NCBI GenBank assembly: GCA_030762935.1
Contig: CM060896.1
Span: forward strand, 17,103,527-17,167,526
Direction of reading: 5' to 3'
Length of the DNA stretch: 64,000 bases
DNA from: Hymenopus coronatus
Taxonomy: Eukaryota; Arthropoda; Insecta; Mantodea; Hymenopodidae
In this document: positions 1 to 11,263 of the stretch, one piece after another
Layout of the letters: every line of letters begins with the position of its first letter
How positions within the stretch are numbered: position 1 is the stretch's first letter
Translations under genes and position numbers: made by a program
Notes under the pieces: model-generated
Databases searched by the model: none
What the model was told of the DNA's origin: nothing
The model's input: the letters and a program-made list of their open reading frames with translations, nothing else

Positions 1-2619
1 TATTATCTATATATGCACCTACAGAAGAGAAAGATGAGATAAACAAGGAAGAGTTTTACGAAAGCTTAGAAAATACATGTAATTCAGTAGGAACTTATGA
101 TACATTGGTGATACTAGGAGATTTTAATGCCCAAGTGGGGAAAGAAGACTATTTAAATGGAGTGGCAGGGAAACATTCACTACATCAAATAAGTAATGAA
201 AATGGTAATCTACTTGGACAATTCGCAGTTAGAAATAATATGATTATTAAAAGTACCTGCTTCCCTCACAAAGAAATACATAAAGGAACGTGGAAAATGC
301 CAGGCTCAGATATAGTAAATCAAATTGATGATGTGCTAATTAAAGCAAGACATACATCATCAATTATAGATGTAAGAAGTTGTAGAGGCCCAAATTGTGA
401 TTCAGATCACTTTTTGGTTAAAGTGAGAATGAGAATAAAAATAAAGAAGATGGAGAGGGTTCAAGAGAACAAACATATACGATGGGATAGAGAAAAAATA
501 AAAGATAAAGAAGAAAAAAAGAAATATCAAAAGTTAATGAGCAGCAAATTAAATGAAAAAGGAACAGAAGAAGGTGTAGAAGAACAATGGGAGGTAATAA
601 AGGAGACAGTAAAAGTGGTAGCAAAAATAAGTATAGGTGAAAAGAAAATGGAAAGAAACATAGAATGGTATGATAAAGAGTGTGAGCAAGCTATAGAAAA
701 AAAGAACATGGCTAGGAAAAAAATGCTCCAGAAAGAAACTAGAAATAACTATGAAGAATACCGTCAAAGAAGAAGAGACGCTAATAACATATGTAAGAAA
801 AAGAAAAGAGAATATTGGAAAATGCAAACCCAAGAAATAGAAACGCTGATTCAACAGAGTGAGATAAAGAAATTCTATATGACATTAAAGCAAATGAAAC
901 AAGGGAAACAGAATAAAATGAAAGAATGTCTAAGCAAGGAAGGTAATGTTCTTGGAGAAGATAAAGATATACTGGAAAGATGGGCTGAGTACTACAAGGA
1001 ATTGTTAAATAAACGACAATCAATAAATAATCAGGAACAAGGAGAGAATGAAAATGGAAATGAACAAAAAATGGAAGAAGAGGAAGAACCGGATATTTGG
1101 GATGTTAAAATAGCAATACAGAGCCTAAAGAATAATAAAGCACCAGGAGAAGATGACATAATCGCTGAGCTAATTAAATATGGTGGGAATGAAATTATGA
1201 AAGCAATACATAAGTTAATATTAGAAATATGGAGGAAGGAACAGATGCCTGAAAGCTGGAAGACAGGCATAATATGCCCAATATATAAAAAGGGTAATAA
1301 ATATCAATGCCATAATTATAGGGGAATTACATTGCTAAATGTAGCATATAAAATATTTTCAAGTATTTTAAATAATAGAGTGAAAAAATATGCGGAAAAT
1401 GTATTAGGCGAGTATCAATGTGGATTTAGAAGTGACAAGAGTACGATAGACCAGATATTTGTAATACGACAAATAATGGAAAAATTCTATGAGCATGGCA
1501 TAGATTTATGCTTTCTGTTTATTGACTTTAAGTTTGCATTTGACTCAATTGACAGAGAAGTTCTCTATAACACCTTACAATGTTTTAAAGTGCAACCGAA
1601 AATAATAAGACTAATAAAAATGACAATGGAAAATACAAAAGCCAAAGTGAAAGTAATGAATAAATTAAGTCCGGATTTTGATTATAACACAGGAGTAAGA
1701 CAAGGTGATGGACTATCGACGACTCTATTCAACCTAGCCCTGCACAGAGCAGTAGAAAAAATAAATACTAAAGGAACAATATTTTTTAAGTCTAGTCAGA
1801 TATGTGCATATGCAGATGACATATTGATTGTGGCAAGAGATAGGAAAATGTTAGTTGAAGTTTATGAAGAATTAGAAAGAAGGTCAAAAAAAATAGGATT
1901 AGAAGTAAATGAAAAAAAAAATAAATACCTGAAAATGACAGCAGACAAAAGCAAAAGAATAATTGAAAATCTAGTAGTTGGAGACAAAACATTTGAAGGG
2001 GTATCCAAATTTAGATATTTAGGAGCGCTTGTAAATAATGATAACAATTTAAACGAGTGCATAAAAGAAAGAATTCAAGGTGGAAATGCAGCCTATTATG
2101 CAAATTTAAATCTATTAAAAATAGGCTTATTAGTACAGGGACAAAATACAATATCTATAAAACACTAATAAGACCAATAGTAACGTATTCTGCAGAAACC
2201 TGGACCCTAAACAATGTAGATGAAGAAATACTACGAAGATTTGAACGGAAAATACTTAGACGAATCTTTGGACCTGTAAAGGATAAAGACCAATGGAGAA
2301 TAAGATATAATTATGAGATAGAAGAACTAATTAAGCAGCAAAATATTGTGAAATTTATAAAGGCACAAAGAATAAGATGGCTAGGACACATAGAGAGAAT
2401 GACAGAAGATAGAATGCCAAAAAGAATATTGAAAGGAAGACTGTACGCTAGAAGAAAAAAAGGAAGACCAAAAACAAGATGGTTAGATGATGTGATGGAA
2501 GACCTAAGAAAAATTGGAATCAGAGGGTGGAAAAGTAAAGCAGAAGATAGAGATATGTGGAGGAGGATTGTGCAGGAGGCCAAAGCTCACCAAGGGCTGT
2601 AGAGCCAGAAGAGAAGAAG
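1..2619 (+). mobile_element. Non-LTR retrotransposon (LINE), 5' part outside the window
   Basis: The single coding unit is open from the first bases of the window, so the 5' part lies outside. In order it holds the C-terminal half of an APE-type endonuclease, a reverse transcriptase and a basic C-terminal region. A purine tail rich in GAAGA (about 2606-2619) follows the stop and marks the 3' end. This tail abuts the start of the Polinton polymerase gene, so the LINE probably landed at or replaced the Polinton's left end. The clade is RTE-like by general resemblance, but I did not verify this. Confidence 0.9.
3..2602 (+). pseudogene. LINE endonuclease/reverse transcriptase ORF, one frameshift
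   Basis: This polyprotein would copy its own RNA at a nicked genomic site. Endonuclease motifs are GDFNAQVG near 117-140, NQIDDVLI near 318-341 and SDH near 403-411. Reverse transcriptase landmarks are NYRGITLLN (about 1315-1341), FIDFKFAFDSID (about 1518-1553), GVRQGDGL (about 1692-1715) and the catalytic CAYADDIL (about 1804-1827). The first frame stops at 2166-2168. The family's C-terminal region (YSAETWTLN, RIRWLGHIERM, GRPKTRW) is in another frame up to the stop at 2600-2602, so there is one frameshift near 2120. There are no other stops, so this copy is young or recently broken. The frame is already open at base 3. Confidence 0.88.
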
Positions 2620-2637
2620 TTACACGAAAAAGTGTAA
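2620..2637. repeat. Short hairpin at the LINE/Polinton junction
   Basis: TTACAC, then gaaaaa, then GTGTAA form a perfect 6-bp inverted repeat with a 6-nt loop. It sits between the LINE tail and the ATG of the first Polinton gene. Its role is unknown and it may be chance. Confidence 0.4.
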
Positions 2638-2982
2638 ATGACTGACATTGTCAATTTTTTAGGTGTACCAGACGATCTGACACGCCAACTGGACCTGTTG
2701 GAGGAAAGATCGCAATTTCCAGCACAGAAGAAACTGAGTGAAATAGAACAGGATGTTCAGCACCCTGCCACAGCCTGTAGACGCGTCAAAACACGCTACG
2801 GGAATCGTACCGTGATTCATCTGGAGGATTGTCAACTGTTCCTTCCAGCGAGGTACAGTACCATGGCAGAGGATCAGATTAACACGCTTGGCAATGGGGG
2901 ATATGTCATGGTATACAAGGGATTTGAAACTTTGAAGTCCGGATACAAGAAGCACAGCATATGTTTTTTACAGCAGAACAAC
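2638..2982 (+). CDS. First exon of the polymerase transcription unit (or small separate gene)
   Basis: The exon begins at ATG 2638 and reads about 115 residues to a consensus GTAAGT donor at 2983. It contains an acidic helical stretch (EERSQFPAQKKLSEIEQ), a Cys-Arg-Arg basic patch and a compact segment with HLEDCQLFLPARY. From memory, arthropod Polintons carry this module directly upstream of PolB. It may be the spliced N terminus of the polymerase or an independent protein. A short readthrough past the donor would end at 3039. The start is supported because the LINE and hairpin lie immediately upstream. No core promoter is visible in the 18 bp left. Confidence 0.6.
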
Positions 2983-3729
2983 GTAAGTACTAACGTCTCC
3001 ATAGTTATAATGCTTATTTTAATATCACATTTCATTTAAATTCAATGAATACTACTTATTATAGGTGTCTTTTTGTTTGTCAAATTTTATATTTTCTACA
3101 TTTCTGTATTATTTTTCTGGTTTTTATTATTACGATGTTTATTATATCACATTTAATTCAAATTTAACGTCAAGAATGTTAAGCAACACTGTGAGTGAAA
3201 TTTTTTAAATGTTTCTCGATTTTTTTGAAATTTTTACGTTTTCTGCAGTTCTGTACAGATTTTTTCTGATTTTAATTGTTAATACCACTTTTCATTGAAA
3301 ATGAACGAATACTGTAGGTTATAGCTTGTTTTGATTGTTAAGGGACATTTGGAGTGAGAAATTTAAAATTTCGAAAATTTCCTAAATTTCTGTTTATCTT
3401 AATATCACATTTCATTCAAATTGAACGCATACTGTAGATTACACCTGTTTGTTGTTTATTAAGGGGCATTTGGAGTGAAAATTTCTAGCAACATTCCTAC
3501 ATTTCTGTTTTTTCTATTTTTTTAATGTCACATTTCATTCAAATTGAACAAATACTGTAGATTATGTCAGGTTTTTGTTTGTTTGTTTGTTAAGTGGCAT
3601 TTGGAGTGACAAATGAAGCAATAATAAAAAAAATTAAGCATTATTTCATGCAATGTATTATATACTTTTTACATGGCTATAAATGAATATTTGTGTTGGG
3701 ACACTGACTCGCTGTTACAACTGTTTCAG
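2983..3729 (+). other. Intron in the Polinton polymerase unit, built of about 120-bp repeats
   Basis: A GTAAGT donor and a pyrimidine-rich TTTCAG acceptor (ending 3729) bound 747 bp. The interior contains about five diverged copies of a 117-140 bp unit. Each begins near CACATTTCATTCAAATTGAA (around 3025, 3148, 3289, 3406 and 3528), followed by AATACTGTAGATTA, and in most copies TTGGAGTGA. The canonical acceptor leaves the flanking exons out of frame. An AG ending at 3743 would restore the phase, so either that AG is used or one base has been lost. Confidence 0.65.
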
Positions 3730-6700
3730 GTTCCAACCAAAAGAGACCCCGCAGGGATACCACCGATGTAAATGAAACCCAGGCCAAGAGACCATCGCTA
3801 GCGTGTGACGCAACAGGGCAAACGTCAGAATCCTCTGTAAGTCATGGTCAGAATTTACAGTGCTATCAGATAGAAAGTGCTTTCAAAAACAGATTGCAAA
3901 CAATGAGAATAGATAATACCATAAACATATTTGATCCTGAAGCATACATAGAGCAATGTCGTGTTCTAGTTACCAATCTAATTGAAACTCATCTAACTGA
4001 ACATAAATGTGGAATCAAAGTAGACGCGACTCTAACTTGTGCATATATAATTACTACCCCCTATAAAGAACAGACTGAGACGTTTAATTTTAACACCAAA
4101 ATGGATTATGTCGTACAAAGTACAAACCTCAGTCGATGGTATAATGATAAAATAAAAAAAACTTTATTATCACATGTCGATAATTTTGAAACCCGAGATA
4201 GTTCGAAGGCTCTCCATCAGATTCATTCATTAACCATTAACATCTGTAGATACGATGCATTAAATGCATCTCAGTATATAGAATTGCCCGCATTTATTAA
4301 ACATAAGAGGGCAGTCATAAATATAAAGAATACAGACAATAAGTGCTTTGGTTGGTGTCTGCTAGCAGCAAAGTTTCCGGCAAAGTATAACAAAATGCGA
4401 ATATGTTCTTATTCTAAATATAGAATGACAGAAGAATTTAACTTTGAGGGAATACAATTTCCAGTCGGACTCGATCAATTAGAGACATTTGAAAATCAAA
4501 ACAGAGATATATCCATTTCTGTTTTTGGAGTAGACAATCAACGTATTATTCCACTATATCAAATCTTAAATAGAAAAGATACTCACGTTAATCTTTTAAG
4601 AATTGAAAATGAACATAGATCACATTATACATTAGTTACAGATCTGTCGCGTCTTTTGAGAAGTCAAATGAGTAAATGCAAACGAAAAATGTGGATTTGT
4701 GAGGCCTGTTTAAAAGGCTTTTCAAGTGAAACGATATTAAGCAAACACCGTTTAAAGTGTATGAAATGTCAAAATATCGCAACACCTCAGTTGGGAGTTG
4801 ATGACGTAGTTGAATTCAAAGCTTACAATAAGGCTTTCCCAGTTCCATTTGTGGTCTATGCAGATATAGAAACAATACCTCCTAAAGTACAGTCATGTCA
4901 ACCATCTTGTTCTAATAGTTGGTCGCGATCGATACAGCATCATGAGCCCATGTCAATAGCTCTTAAGTTGATATGCAGATATGATGAGTCCGTTTCAAAA
5001 TTTAAACTTTTCAGGGGTTCTAATGCGATCAGTGAATTTCTCATTGAACTTAAATTAATTGCTGATGACGTGATTCAGATATATTCAAATATTATTGAGT
5101 TGACAATGTCTGAGGAAGATGAAATTATTTTTCAAAATTCTGAGTACTGTCACATATGCAAACGGAAATTGGAAATTGATGACATTAAAGTACGTGACTA
5201 TTCGCACTTAAGTGGCCATTTTTTGGGTCCAGCTCATAACTCGTGCAACTTAAACAGAAAACTACCAAATTTCATACCTATATACTTTCATTGTCTCTCG
5301 AACTATGATGCTCATTTTATAGTGAGACACCTAGGTTATGATAATGAACCTATATCTTGCATATCGCAGAGTTCAGAACGATATCTCTCATTTAGTAAGA
5401 AATATAAGTCAATATACTTTACATTTTTGGATACATACAGATTCATGAGTGATAAATTGTCAAATCTAGCCGATTTGTTAACCGATAAGGATTTCAGAAT
5501 TACAAACAGGGAGTACAAAACTCTGGAAAGTCAAAGACTTATGAGACAAAAAGGTATCTTCCCATATTCGTATGTAGACAGCGAAGAAAAATTAAAGGAG
5601 ACGTCACTACCTCATCTTACAAAATTTGATGAAATAACCGCTGAAGAGTACAGTCATGCTCAAAATGTGTGGAAAACGTTTGATATTAGGAACCTTGGGG
5701 AGTATAGTGATTTATATCTGAAAACAGACACCTTATTGTTGGCCGATGTTTTTGAAAATTTCCGTGATCTTGCATTGAAAATCTATGGTTTGGATCCTAG
5801 TCACTATTTCACATTACCAGGATTAGCATTCGATGCAATGCTCAAAATTACGAACATAAAATATCATTGATATCCGATAAAGAGATGATAGATTTTTTCG
5901 AGCCTGCTGTCAGAGGAGGTTTATGCATGGTATCGAAACGCTATGCAAAAGCTAACAATAAGTACATGTCTGATTATGATAATTTGCAACCCGATAATTA
6001 TCTGGCATACCTGGAGGTGAATAATTTATATCCTACTGGAATGTTAGAATTTCTGCCATACGGGGGACTCAGATGGTTAAGTAGGGAGGAAATCAGTAAT
6101 ATCGATTTCTTAAAAATACCATCCAATTCAAAGGTCGGTTACGTTTTGGAAACAGACTTAGATTATCCATCTTCACTACACGACTCCCATAATGAATGTC
6201 CATTATGCGCACAGAGTGAGATTCCACCCAAGGGTGAATACAAGAACCTGTTAGCCACACTAGCACCCAAACTTAATTATATATTACACTATGGAAACCT
6301 GCAGCAATGTATTCAATTAGGGATGACTTTAACTCGCATACATAGAGTGGTCGCATATGATCAATCAGATTGGCTTAAAACATACATAAACAAATTCAGA
6401 TTTGCGTGCAAAGGAGAGCTCCAAATTTGGACAGAATCTATATAAATTAATGAATAATTGCGTTTATGGTAAATTCATTGAGAACGTACGAAAGTATAGT
6501 GACTTCCGTCTTGTTACATCATGGAAGCAGGCACGTAAACTAATTGCACGTAAACTATATATATATATATATATATATATTGGTCAGGCAATCCTTGACA
6601 AGTCAAAATTTATAATGTACTATTTCTATTACAATATAATGAAACCTAATTTAAAAGATCTAGTTCTAATTTACGTTGACACGGATGCATTCCTTTTTGA

Positions 6701-7163
6701 ATGCAGCACAGATATATACAAATTCATAAAAAGTAACATTCAATATTTTGACACATCCAACTACGCTCAGGATAATGTTTATGGAATACCTCGTGTTAAC
6801 AAAAAAATTATCGGGCTGTTTAAAGATGAATTAGCCGGAAATATTATGACTGAATTTATAGGATTGTATATTATTGTATACTTTTAAATATGATGGACAA
6901 GTTGTAAAAAAGCAAAGGGTGTCACAAAGACTGCAATGCGTTCGATCAGTTTTGAAGACTACAAATCGTGCCTTGCTGATACGAGCAAAACGTATTATGC
7001 CAAGCAAACGACATTTAGAAGTAATAAACACGATGTCCATACAATAGAAATGAACAAGGTAGCATAGCACAGTCGTGATGACAAACGTTTGCTTTTGGAA
7101 GGTTCATATTCAACCCTAGCTTGGGGTCACTATTCTATAGTTGAACATTCTGACCATGAATGA
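3730..7163 (+). pseudogene. Protein-primed DNA polymerase B of the Polinton, frameshifted
   Basis: This family replicates linear element DNA from a protein primer. The frame is open from 3732 through the ATG at 3894. Visible landmarks are a Cys-rich finger (CEACLKGF), exonuclease motif I YADIE (about 4858-4872), a DYSHLSGHFLG element, exonuclease motif NYDAHF (5301-5318), the KTDTLLLADVF block (about 5720-5752), motif A LEVNNLY (about 6010-6030), motif B KLMNNCVYGKF (about 6443-6475) and motif C YVDTDAF (about 6672-6692). Breaks are frameshifts near 5866 and 6400, loss of frame near 6870-6915 with a stop at 6885, and TAG at 7065. A (TA)n tract at 6557-6582 replaces coding sequence between motifs B and C. 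Motif A has Glu where I expect the catalytic Asp. The last recognisable frame ends at TGA 7161-7163. Confidence 0.92.
6557..6582. repeat. (TA)n microsatellite inside the polymerase gene
   Basis: About 13 TA units are read as alternating Tyr-Ile in the polymerase frame, between motifs B and C. This is a post-integration expansion in a gene no longer under selection. Confidence 0.85.
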
Positions 7164-7610
7164 GGGTGGGAAGTATCAAGAGGTCTGGGGAGGGAAAGAC
7201 ATTTCAATGACAGTATTGCACTACATTTTTTCGAAGTATATTTTGAGATATTACATAGAAAACCGAAAATGTAGTTTAAAAATATATTTTATGAAAGCAT
7301 ATTTAGTATTACAAACTGCATCTTAATTTTCATTTCTTTACACAAATTCGACGAAATTGCAACACATTATTTTTCCAGATTAGTTTTAGGATACTTAGAT
7401 AGGGAATCACAGTTGTAGGATTATTTTCAAAATGTAGATTGTACTTAGTATTAATAATGTATATTAATTTTAATTTTTCACACAATTTTGTAAACATTGC
7501 TACACAAATAAAATAATAATTTTTGTATTTGATTTGTCTTCGTTGTTTTCATTTACATCCTTATTCTTATCCTCATCCTTATTATAGAAGGTAGAAAATA
7601 AGAACACATA
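7164..7610. other. Polinton intergenic region after the polymerase
   Basis: This is an AT-rich spacer between the convergent polymerase and integrase genes. An AATAAA-like run lies near 7506-7518 and could end the polymerase transcript. No coding potential is seen. Confidence 0.5.
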
Positions 7611-7755
7611 TGCCAGCATGTTGCCATGGTAGCTCAGTGATAAAGCAACCGGCTACAAACCATGAGATATTTGTTCAAATCCCGGCTATAGCATCGATGT
7701 TTTTCAGTCTGACTCTACCTATCCAACTCCTGTCCCACACAAGGCTTGGGTAATC
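7611..7755 (+). mobile_element. tRNA-derived SINE (family A) with 14-bp target duplication
   Basis: Box A-like GGTAGCTCAGTG (about 7630) and box B-like GTTCAAATCCC (about 7673) sit at tRNA spacing. They are followed by a non-tRNA tail (CAGTCTGACTCTACC). The flanks are AATAAGAACACATA (7597-7610) and AATAAGAACGCATA (7756-7769), 13 of 14 identical, which is the signature of LINE-mediated retroposition. It sits in the polymerase/integrase spacer of the Polinton, so it arrived after integration. A related truncated copy is on minus at 49738-49838. Confidence 0.85.
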
Positions 7756-7907
7756 AATAAGAACGCATAGTTCAATATACCAATTTTTATTGCCTAAAAC
7801 AATTTTGGTTACATTAAATCCTTACTTTCAATCCATTCTGACTTACGAAAGCCTAACCATTTCACTTTAACCTTGTTTCCTCTTCGCTTTAGTATTTTTT
7901 CAACCAG

Positions 7908-8726
7908 TTATTTATCAGGATATCGCGTCGTCGATAGCTCATGCCCATAGAATCCTGCAGAAATTTCATTTCCCTCAGAATCCTTTATTATGTATGTTGG
8001 AGGAACTGTAGACTTCACTTTGCTGATTTGAAATATCTCCGTACTCCAGTTTGGTGTGTATCCCTTTTCAAACATTGATTTATACTTTGAGATCCTAACG
8101 TTGTCACCGATTTTGAATTTTTTTGATCTCCTCTTTTCTCTCTTATGGTGGCGTCGAGAGTAGACGCTGAGAAGAAGATCATTGTTGGTGACATCTTTAG
8201 GACGCATTCGAATCGTTGAATGGTAAGAGTTATTATAAGAGTCTATCACCTTAGGTAAGAGGTCTAGCCATTGGTATGACCCTTGTATCAGAAACTCACG
8301 GTACATCATTGTTTTTATGGTAAGTATTAGACGTTCCACAGCGGCTGCCTTTACAATGCTGAATGTACTATAATGGTTGATCTTATACTTCATCATTAAT
8401 TGTTTGAATGAGTTGTTATAAAACTCTTTACCATTGTCGGATTGAATGTGCTTTGGAGACGTTCCCATTTCCTTCAATATGAGCTCCATTGCATTTGTTA
8501 CATGACTACCAGACGTATCCTTTAGAGGTTTTGCATAGGCCATTTTTTAATAAAAGTCGATAGCAATCCGTATATATTTATGATTTTTATTTTCCCTTGC
8601 ATATGGAATCATTTCTATTAGATCGATCTGTACCAGGTCATGCAGTCCCTTTATGACTATTTTTCTACGAAGACATTTTATTCGCGCCGGTGAATGTAGT
8701 TCCTGTGCAATGTTTCGCTTAATCAT
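7908..8726 (-). pseudogene. Polinton DDE integrase, one in-frame stop
   Basis: This is a retrovirus-type integrase that would join element ends to host DNA. Reading from ATG 8726, the N terminus (ELHSPARIKCLRRK) leads to the first acidic residue in VQIDLIEM. The second Asp is in SDNGKEFYNN and the Glu is in VERLILTIK, so the DDE triad is present. The C-terminal part has a basic patch (RRHHKREKRRSKKF) followed by a small beta-rich domain (IGDNVRISKYKS...), as in Polinton integrases. One in-frame TAA at 8547-8549 breaks the protein after the first third; otherwise the frame is continuous to the stop at 7908. Its ATG overlaps the stop of the upstream gene as ATGA. An AATAAA on minus at 7786-7791 is a plausible poly(A) signal. 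Confidence 0.9.
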
Positions 8727-9478
8727 GATATAATTTTCGATATACTCAGTTCATGTATTATTTCTTCGATCTCAATGCCGTGGTTCTTATTCCCCGCCTC
8801 TTGAGATGCAAGTAGAAGCCTCAGACGATTCACCAATACGTTAGGGTCGGACCAATAAATATAATCGGTACTCTCCCGAAGCTCCTTCCATTCGACTCCC
8901 GATCCTGTCTTCTTTATGAGATTCTTGATTATGTTTTTATATTTAAAGCCAGAATTCGACTTCAAACGGCCGTTACGCACATATCCACTTTTGTGAACTA
9001 ATGTATTTTGTAGAATGTGAGCGTATGTATCCAGATCGTCTTCGGTAAATGCTGATTTACTTGGCACTCTTTTGAAGATTAGTTCAAGTAACCCAGGATT
9101 TATTTTATAACGCTCACTCCCTATTTGAATGTAATTGTCATCGTCGATTTGGATAACTTTATTCTCTAGCCAATAGCTACCATTTTCATAACGGATTCCA
9201 TATGTCGTATCCAGGTCGTTTTTTCCTAATTTACGAATTTTGCCTAGGTACGATGTAATGTTATCCTCGTGTTCTTTCATGTCTTCAGTTTTCTTTCCCG
9301 CCTCTTCTTTGATTTGCAACATTGCGTTGAGAGGTGTAGTTACGGGTTGAAGAACCTCCGACATGATACGCTGGGTTTCGAACTTAGTACCCTTTAGATA
9401 GCGTAACTTTTCCCTAATAGCCTTAGTATGCTGTGCTATGGATTGCTTCAGTCTGATAGTATCACTTTCAGTATCCAT
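8723..9478 (-). CDS. DUF8207-like Polinton protein
   Basis: 251 residues, intact from ATG 9478 to TGA 8723. The first about 90 residues are charged and helical, probably coiled coil. The rest resembles the domain I know as DUF8207 from spider and insect Polintons: a TTYGIRYENGSYWLENK strand region, YKINPGLLELIFKRVP, KYKNIIKNLIKK and a C-terminal WSDPNVLVNRLRLLLASQEAG helix. The function is unknown; conservation beside the integrase and structural genes suggests a virion or packaging role. It is one of the few unbroken genes here. It shares ATGA with the integrase start downstream, and 17 bp separate it from the fibre-like gene upstream. Confidence 0.8.
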   Translation of the reverse strand: MDTESDTIRLKQSIAQHTKAIREKLRYLKGTKFETQRIMSEVLQPVTTPLNAMLQIKEEAGKKTEDMKEHEDNITSYLGKIRKLGKNDLDTTYGIRYENGSYWLENKVIQIDDDNYIQIGSERYKINPGLLELIFKRVPSKSAFTEDDLDTYAHILQNTLVHKSGYVRNGRLKSNSGFKYKNIIKNLIKKTGSGVEWKELRESTDYIYWSDPNVLVNRLRLLLASQEAGNKNHGIEIEEIIHELSISKIIS

Positions 9479-9495
9479 TTTGAAATGATTAATTA

Positions 9496-10434
9496 TTAAC
9501 TAGACATTATCAATTTATAAGAGACAACCAATTCGATATTTAGGATATGTCCGTCTTTAGGTTGTTGAACTGGGGCTGTGAATGTTATTCTATCTCCTTT
9601 CGTGAATGGGTATGGATATGCTTCTATACGTTTTCCGTTTACTGCCGCCATAGTACCTGATCTTGTGAATGGTTGGGGTGATGATATCATACTGCATTCG
9701 ATCAATGACCCATCGAACGGGAGTGAATAGTATTGGAGTCCGGACGTGAGCATATATCTTAGCGAGCTTCCTCTGAAAGCCTTCGTTTGTAGTCGAATGA
9801 CCAGCTGACCTCTCAGTCGGTCTATAATCGTGTTTATGACGTTCACTTGAGTTTTGAGAACTTCGACCTTATCCATCGTCACGGTTAGAAATTTATCCAT
9901 GGAGTGCTGTCTCGCGGTCATAGGTTCCAGGTTTTGCTCCACCACCTCAGCGATATCTTTTGGGAGGGGGTCTATGGCACTCTTGATGTACTTTAGCGTC
10001 TCTTCGTGTTTCTTTTCTACGACTTGAATGACAAATTGTTTATTTGTTGCATCACCGTTGTCTATAGGAAGAGCTATTTCTTTTAATTTTCTGTGTCCGA
10101 ACGTAACGTTTCCGTCAGAGTCCAATGGCGGAGTATGTGATTCTACATAGTCTGTTAAATACTTTTTATTAGGCACATCGTATTCATGCTCAGGAGTCAT
10201 TAGTATTTTCAGTCTGATCTTATCAAGAAGTATGTTGTTTTCAGAATCGCGTTCTAATGCATATTTGCCTAAGTATGACAATAGATTCTCGTACTGAGTG
10301 TCGAGTGATGTTTGTATGTGATTCCTAAGCGTAGTTTCGAATTGACCCACGTGACAATAACATGTTTTTTCTGTGAATGTCTGCAATCGGATCTCGATGA
10401 CAGACGTAATCGTATCCACATACTTCTTAGTCAA
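9496..10434 (-). CDS. Fibre-like/minor structural Polinton protein
   Basis: 312 residues from ATG 10434. The frame is also open upstream through codons reading DPEEEGDALTKKYVD, so the true N terminus may lie a few residues earlier or the original start may be lost. The sequence contains repeated short elements ending in TKKYVD or NKQFV, long amphipathic helices (about residues 130-220), and a compact beta-rich C-terminal domain (SGLQYYSLPFDGSLIECSMI to the end). A helical or repetitive shaft with a globular C-terminal head suggests a fibre or attachment protein, which is an inference from architecture. No break is seen. It lies between the DUF8207-like gene and the ATPase on the same strand. 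Confidence 0.7.
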   Translation of the reverse strand: MTKKYVDTITSVIEIRLQTFTEKTCYCHVGQFETTLRNHIQTSLDTQYENLLSYLGKYALERDSENNILLDKIRLKILMTPEHEYDVPNKKYLTDYVESHTPPLDSDGNVTFGHRKLKEIALPIDNGDATNKQFVIQVVEKKHEETLKYIKSAIDPLPKDIAEVVEQNLEPMTARQHSMDKFLTVTMDKVEVLKTQVNVINTIIDRLRGQLVIRLQTKAFRGSSLRYMLTSGLQYYSLPFDGSLIECSMISSPQPFTRSGTMAAVNGKRIEAYPYPFTKGDRITFTAPVQQPKDGHILNIELVVSYKLIMSS

Positions 10435-10562
10435 CGCGTCACCTTCTTCCTCAGGGTCGCGAACATTACACTGATTAGAAACCGATTAATTACCCCCCTG
10501 TAGGGAGTTGTTCGCCGGGAACCGAATCTGTCGATGCACATTACTATAATGAATGACGCTAC
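10435..10562. other. Spacer between ATPase and fibre-like gene
   Basis: 128 bp. The part nearest the fibre-like gene is open in that gene's frame and may be lost N-terminal coding. No TATA/initiator pair is recognised. Confidence 0.4.
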
Positions 10563-11263
10563 TTAACTATTCACCGTGATAAAGGTATCGAAGCCACTTC
10601 TATAACGCCCATCGTTCAGGGGAAATTCTGGAGCAATGACAACAAAAGGTCTCGAGTTCAATCCGTCGTTGCTCTCCCAAACTTTTCTACACACATCTTT
10701 GAATTCTATATATCTCATATCTGTATTTACGTAATCGTCGTATATGTGTTTTAAGTTTAGATTGTCTTGTCTAAAGAGGATAATCATACTCGCATTATCT
10801 CTAATTAAATGCTTGGGGACTTTGGCGTATGACTGTGCTAAATAAATAGCATCTACATTGCGATGTCTTCCCATACTGAAATACGATGCAATTTTGCTCT
10901 GTTTCTCATTGATTTAGTCATCGAACACGAAGATGGAATTTTCTCTAGCTTCAGATGTATCTACAACATTGTCACCTTCCGTGAATGTGCAGACTCCTAT
11001 GTCGGGTATGCTCCTTAGTACCTCGAATAAGTATTGGTATTTTGGTTGGTATAGAGATTTTGAGTATATGTACAGGTTTTCAAATCTCAGTCCATTCTCG
11101 TGAACTAGTAAATTGAGCAATACGTTGGTCTTTCCAGCATTCGAACTACCTAATATGAGCTCACGTTACTCGGAAAGAGTGATCCGTATCTCCCTTCTCT
11201 CACATCACTATCGAAGTCAATCACTTGTATGGGCAGAGTACACTTCTGCTTTACAACTTCCAT
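10563..11263 (-). pseudogene. A32/FtsK-type genome-packaging ATPase, two breaks
   Basis: This ATPase would pump DNA into capsids. From ATG 11263 the N-terminal part (VIDFDSDVREGRYGSLFPSNV) is typical of the family. A frameshift near 11160-11170 separates it from the Walker A loop GSSNAGKT, and an in-frame TAA lies at 11166-11168 in the second frame. The Walker B strand IFVFDD is immediately followed by an in-frame TAA (10914-10916). The same frame then continues through MGRHRNVDAIYLAQSY (sensor-like) to the stop at 10563. The total span corresponds to about 233 codons, the usual family size. The gene is transcribed divergently from the PLA2 gene across a 54-bp gap. Confidence 0.88.

Noticed and set aside
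418..1270. Minus-strand Leu/Phe/Ser-rich ORFs
   Set aside because: Antisense shadows of the Lys/Glu-rich LINE ORF.
7626..7700. Functional tRNA gene
   Set aside because: Boxes A and B are there, but the stem pairing is poor and the unit continues into a SINE tail with target duplications.
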